From: Erysipelotrichaceae bacterium
GTDB taxonomy: Bacteria > Bacillota_I > Bacilli_A > Erysipelotrichales > Erysipelotrichaceae
Direction: 5' to 3'
Assembly: GCA_017459795.1 (NCBI GenBank)
Contig: JAFUCG010000002.1
Span: 1 to 41,896, forward strand
DNA length: 41,896 nt
Each line of letters opens with the position of its first letter. Positions within the stretch are counted from its first letter, which is position 1. A model generated the notes under the pieces. The model did no database searches. It had not been told where the DNA came from and was given only the letters and a program-made list of their open reading frames with translations. Both the position numbers and the translations under genes were made by a program. This document shows positions 41,494 through 41,896 of this stretch, one piece after another.

Positions 41494-41896
41494 ATGATTA
41501 AAGACGATTTAAAAAAGATTCTTGTATCTGAAAAGGAAATAATTGAAAGATGTGAGCAGTTAGGTAAGCAGCTGGATAAGGATATTGCGGCAATGAGAAA
41601 TCCTGTGCTTTTTGTCGGCATCTTAAAGGGAAGCGTTCCTTTCATGGCTGAACTCATTAAGCATATTGATTCAGATATTGAAATGGACTTCATGGCTGTA
41701 TCCAGTTACAGTGGCACAGAGTCTGTAGGTGACATCAAAATCATCAAGGACCTTGACCATTCAATCAAGGGAAGAGACCTGGTTCTGGTAGAAGACATTG
41801 TAGATACAGGCACTACAATTAAAGAATTGAAGAAATTATTATATAATAAAGGGGCACACGAAATTAAAGTAGTTACGTTATTGGACAAACCTTCAA
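41494..41896 (+). CDS. hpt: Hypoxanthine phosphoribosyltransferase (3' end outside window)
   Basis: The first 134 codons are visible. The protein salvages hypoxanthine and guanine with PRPP. Signatures are LFVGILKGSVPFM (39-51), a flexible-loop region AVSSYSGTESVG and the PRPP-binding motif LVLVEDIVDTGTTI (96-109). AAAGGAAA precedes the ATG at 41494. It follows tilS by 24 bases on the same strand. Confidence 0.94.
   Translation, partial: MIKDDLKKILVSEKEIIERCEQLGKQLDKDIAAMRNPVLFVGILKGSVPFMAELIKHIDSDIEMDFMAVSSYSGTESVGDIKIIKDLDHSIKGRDLVLVEDIVDTGTTIKELKKLLYNKGAHEIKVVTLLDKPS

Overview
The window is about 42 kb of low-GC DNA from the chromosome of a Bacillota bacterium. Clues are RNA polymerase delta (rpoE), a DUF1146 gene next to the F-ATPase operon, TagO, Zn-type L31 and strong AGGAGG ribosome sites. 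Gene content and order suggest an anaerobic gut- or rumen-type member of the Erysipelotrichales; this placement is inference. The genes prfA, prmC, rpmE, murA, tsaC, glyA, upp, atp and DUF1146 keep an order related to that in Bacillus, with local insertions. There are 49 coding features. I see no rRNA, tRNA, CRISPR array, insertion sequence or prophage.

Region 1 (1-5.4 kb): the end of an Hsp20 gene, an Fe-S aldo/keto reductase, a radical SAM protein, glutamate racemase overlapping an unusual YjbR-EVE fusion, and a YefM/YoeB-type toxin-antitoxin pair with a visible promoter and nested-palindrome operator. Region 2 (5.4-8.9 kb, minus): a three-gene partner-switching operon. It encodes a STAS protein, a membrane protein carrying both a PP2C phosphatase and a GHKL kinase domain, and a STAS domain fused to an APH-type kinase. 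No sigma factor is nearby. Region 3 (9.4-15.1 kb): a probable operon for a three-part FAD/Fe-S dehydrogenase (GlpA-like, FAD/NAD partner, DUF1667), an HD phosphohydrolase and lipoate ligase.

Region 4 (15.1-24.7 kb): a SanA-like protein, a structured non-coding stretch, rpoE, a cinnamoyl-esterase-like hydrolase, prfA-prmC with a NifX-like protein, a frameshifted FMN-dependent alpha-hydroxy-acid oxidase gene (one extra A in an A7 run), an amidohydrolase, an HD/CmpB pair and a MATE exporter. Region 5 (24.8-37.8 kb): rpmE and murA on the minus strand, then MFS, tsaC, glyA, upp and the atp operon. In that operon atpH (delta) and atpA (alpha) are one continuous 692-codon gene, which conflicts with the usual 1:3 delta:alpha stoichiometry. 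AlkD-like and DUF1146 genes follow. Region 6 (37.8-41.9 kb): a HAD phosphatase with a duplicated promoter/SD unit, tagO, a solitary MazF/PemK-fold protein whose SD lies inside a hairpin, tilS and the start of hpt.

The most interesting points are the delta-alpha fusion, the partner-switching operon with two STAS clients, the A7 frameshift, and a set of genes whose -10 box ends 6-9 nt before the start codon, which suggests leaderless mRNAs.
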